A stretch of DNA of 6,244 bases from NCBI GenBank assembly GCA_021160355.1, contig JAGHCS010000108.1:1-6244 (forward strand). The letters run 5' to 3'. The stretch's first letter is position 1. Each line of letters opens with the position of its first letter. Of the stretch, positions 5,965-6,244 are shown one piece after another. The notes beneath the pieces were generated by a model. That model saw only the letters and a list, made by a program, of their open reading frames with translations. It searched no databases and was not told the origin of the DNA. This DNA is from Candidatus Cloacimonadota bacterium. Lineage in GTDB: Bacteria > Cloacimonadota > Cloacimonadia > JGIOTU-2. Made by a program: the position numbers and the translations under genes.

Positions 5965-6244
5965 TTAATTCTCAATTATTTTCTTACCAAAAGTAAACAA
6001 ATTCCCAGTTCGATAAATATCAAGTTGTACTCTTGAAAAAGGTTCTATACGGATGTATGGATTTGACACAGTTCCCTTTTCAAGATCAATAGTAATCTCA
6101 TCTCGTTGAGATAACTTTGAAAGATCAATTTCTGTAATAGTAAGAATTGGCAATCCTGAGTTAATAGCATTCCTTTTATAAATCGCACCAAACGATTCTG
6201 CAAGAATGGCTTGAATACCGAGAGATGCAAAGCAATCAACAGCC
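5965..6244 (-). CDS. Aconitase / 3-isopropylmalate dehydratase small-subunit (swivel) domain, C-terminal part only
   Basis: The frame is open from the window edge to TAA at 5967-5965, giving 93 residues without the N-terminus. It carries the swivel-domain signature of the aconitase superfamily: LGIQAILAESFGAIYKRNAI (positions 8-27 of the visible part), then NSGLPILTI and the terminal features DEITIDLEKGTVSN and YRTGNLFTFGKK. LeuD-type small subunits have the same pattern (xIxAxSFxxIxxRNAINxGLP, then D.I.VDL..G.I). In LeuCD and homoaconitase-type enzymes this domain closes over the iron-sulfur large subunit and completes the active site; the SRE-type catalytic motif would lie just upstream, outside the window. 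Whether this is a separate leuD-like gene (leucine or a related 2-hydroxyacid dehydratase pathway) or the C-terminal domain of a longer single-chain aconitase-like hydratase cannot be decided here. It ends 28 bases before the 934-residue gene, so the two may be co-transcribed. Confidence 0.85.
   Translation of the reverse strand, partial: AVDCFASLGIQAILAESFGAIYKRNAINSGLPILTITEIDLSKLSQRDEITIDLEKGTVSNPYIRIEPFSRVQLDIYRTGNLFTFGKKIIEN

Noticed and set aside
5937..5975. Longer frame for the 934-residue protein starting at TTG 5975
   Set aside because: It would overlap the end of the dehydratase gene, place a strong AGGAG inside the coding region and put a lysine-rich 13-residue extension before a normal signal peptide. 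GTG 5936 has ideal spacing from that site.
1..6244. tRNA, rRNA, riboswitch, CRISPR array, insertion sequence or attachment site
   Set aside because: No direct-repeat array, transposase, terminal inverted repeats or RNA-gene signatures were seen; nearly the whole window is protein-coding on one strand.

Overview
The window is AT-rich bacterial DNA in which every supported gene lies on the minus strand, so transcription runs from right to left. Strong GGAG-type ribosome binding sites, very short gaps between genes, a Sec signal peptide followed by a large extracytoplasmic region, and an ApbE flavin transferase point to an anaerobic or facultative bacterium, probably Gram-negative. The gene set would suit an uncultivated FCB-type or related candidate phylum (for example Cloacimonadota or WOR-3), but no marker gene is present and this placement is a weak inference.

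Layout in the order of transcription: (1) the 3' end of an aconitase / 3-isopropylmalate dehydratase small-subunit-type gene (6244-5965); (2) after 28 bases, a 934-residue envelope protein with a signal peptide, fibronectin-III-like modules, a coiled coil, a membrane segment, a conserved C-terminal domain that I match from memory to DUF6754, and a second membrane segment (5936-3132); (3) a 207-residue polytopic membrane protein (3117-2494); (4) a 317-residue protein anchored in the membrane at both ends (2484-1531); (5) a 199-residue polytopic membrane protein (1521-922); (6) a hairpin terminator (905-854); (7) apbE, FAD:protein FMN transferase, missing its C-terminus at the left edge (849-1). 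No gene-free stretch longer than 72 bases exists, and I see no RNA gene, mobile element or CRISPR array.

Genes 2 to 5 are spaced by 14, 9 and 9 bases. In two of the three junctions the ribosome binding site overlaps the preceding stop codon, so they look like one translationally coupled unit making a membrane complex of unknown function. The main observation is that the C-terminal domain of the 934-residue protein and the middle domain of the 317-residue protein appear to be distant relatives: they share a colinear set of landmarks (LAIL, [TE]VKE, E, MGxFW, PF, LxxAxxxY), although simple topology rules place them on opposite faces of the membrane. The complex would thus have two large subunits with related soluble domains and two small polytopic subunits, a layout suggestive of a transporter, secretion or envelope-assembly machine. 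That function is inference only.
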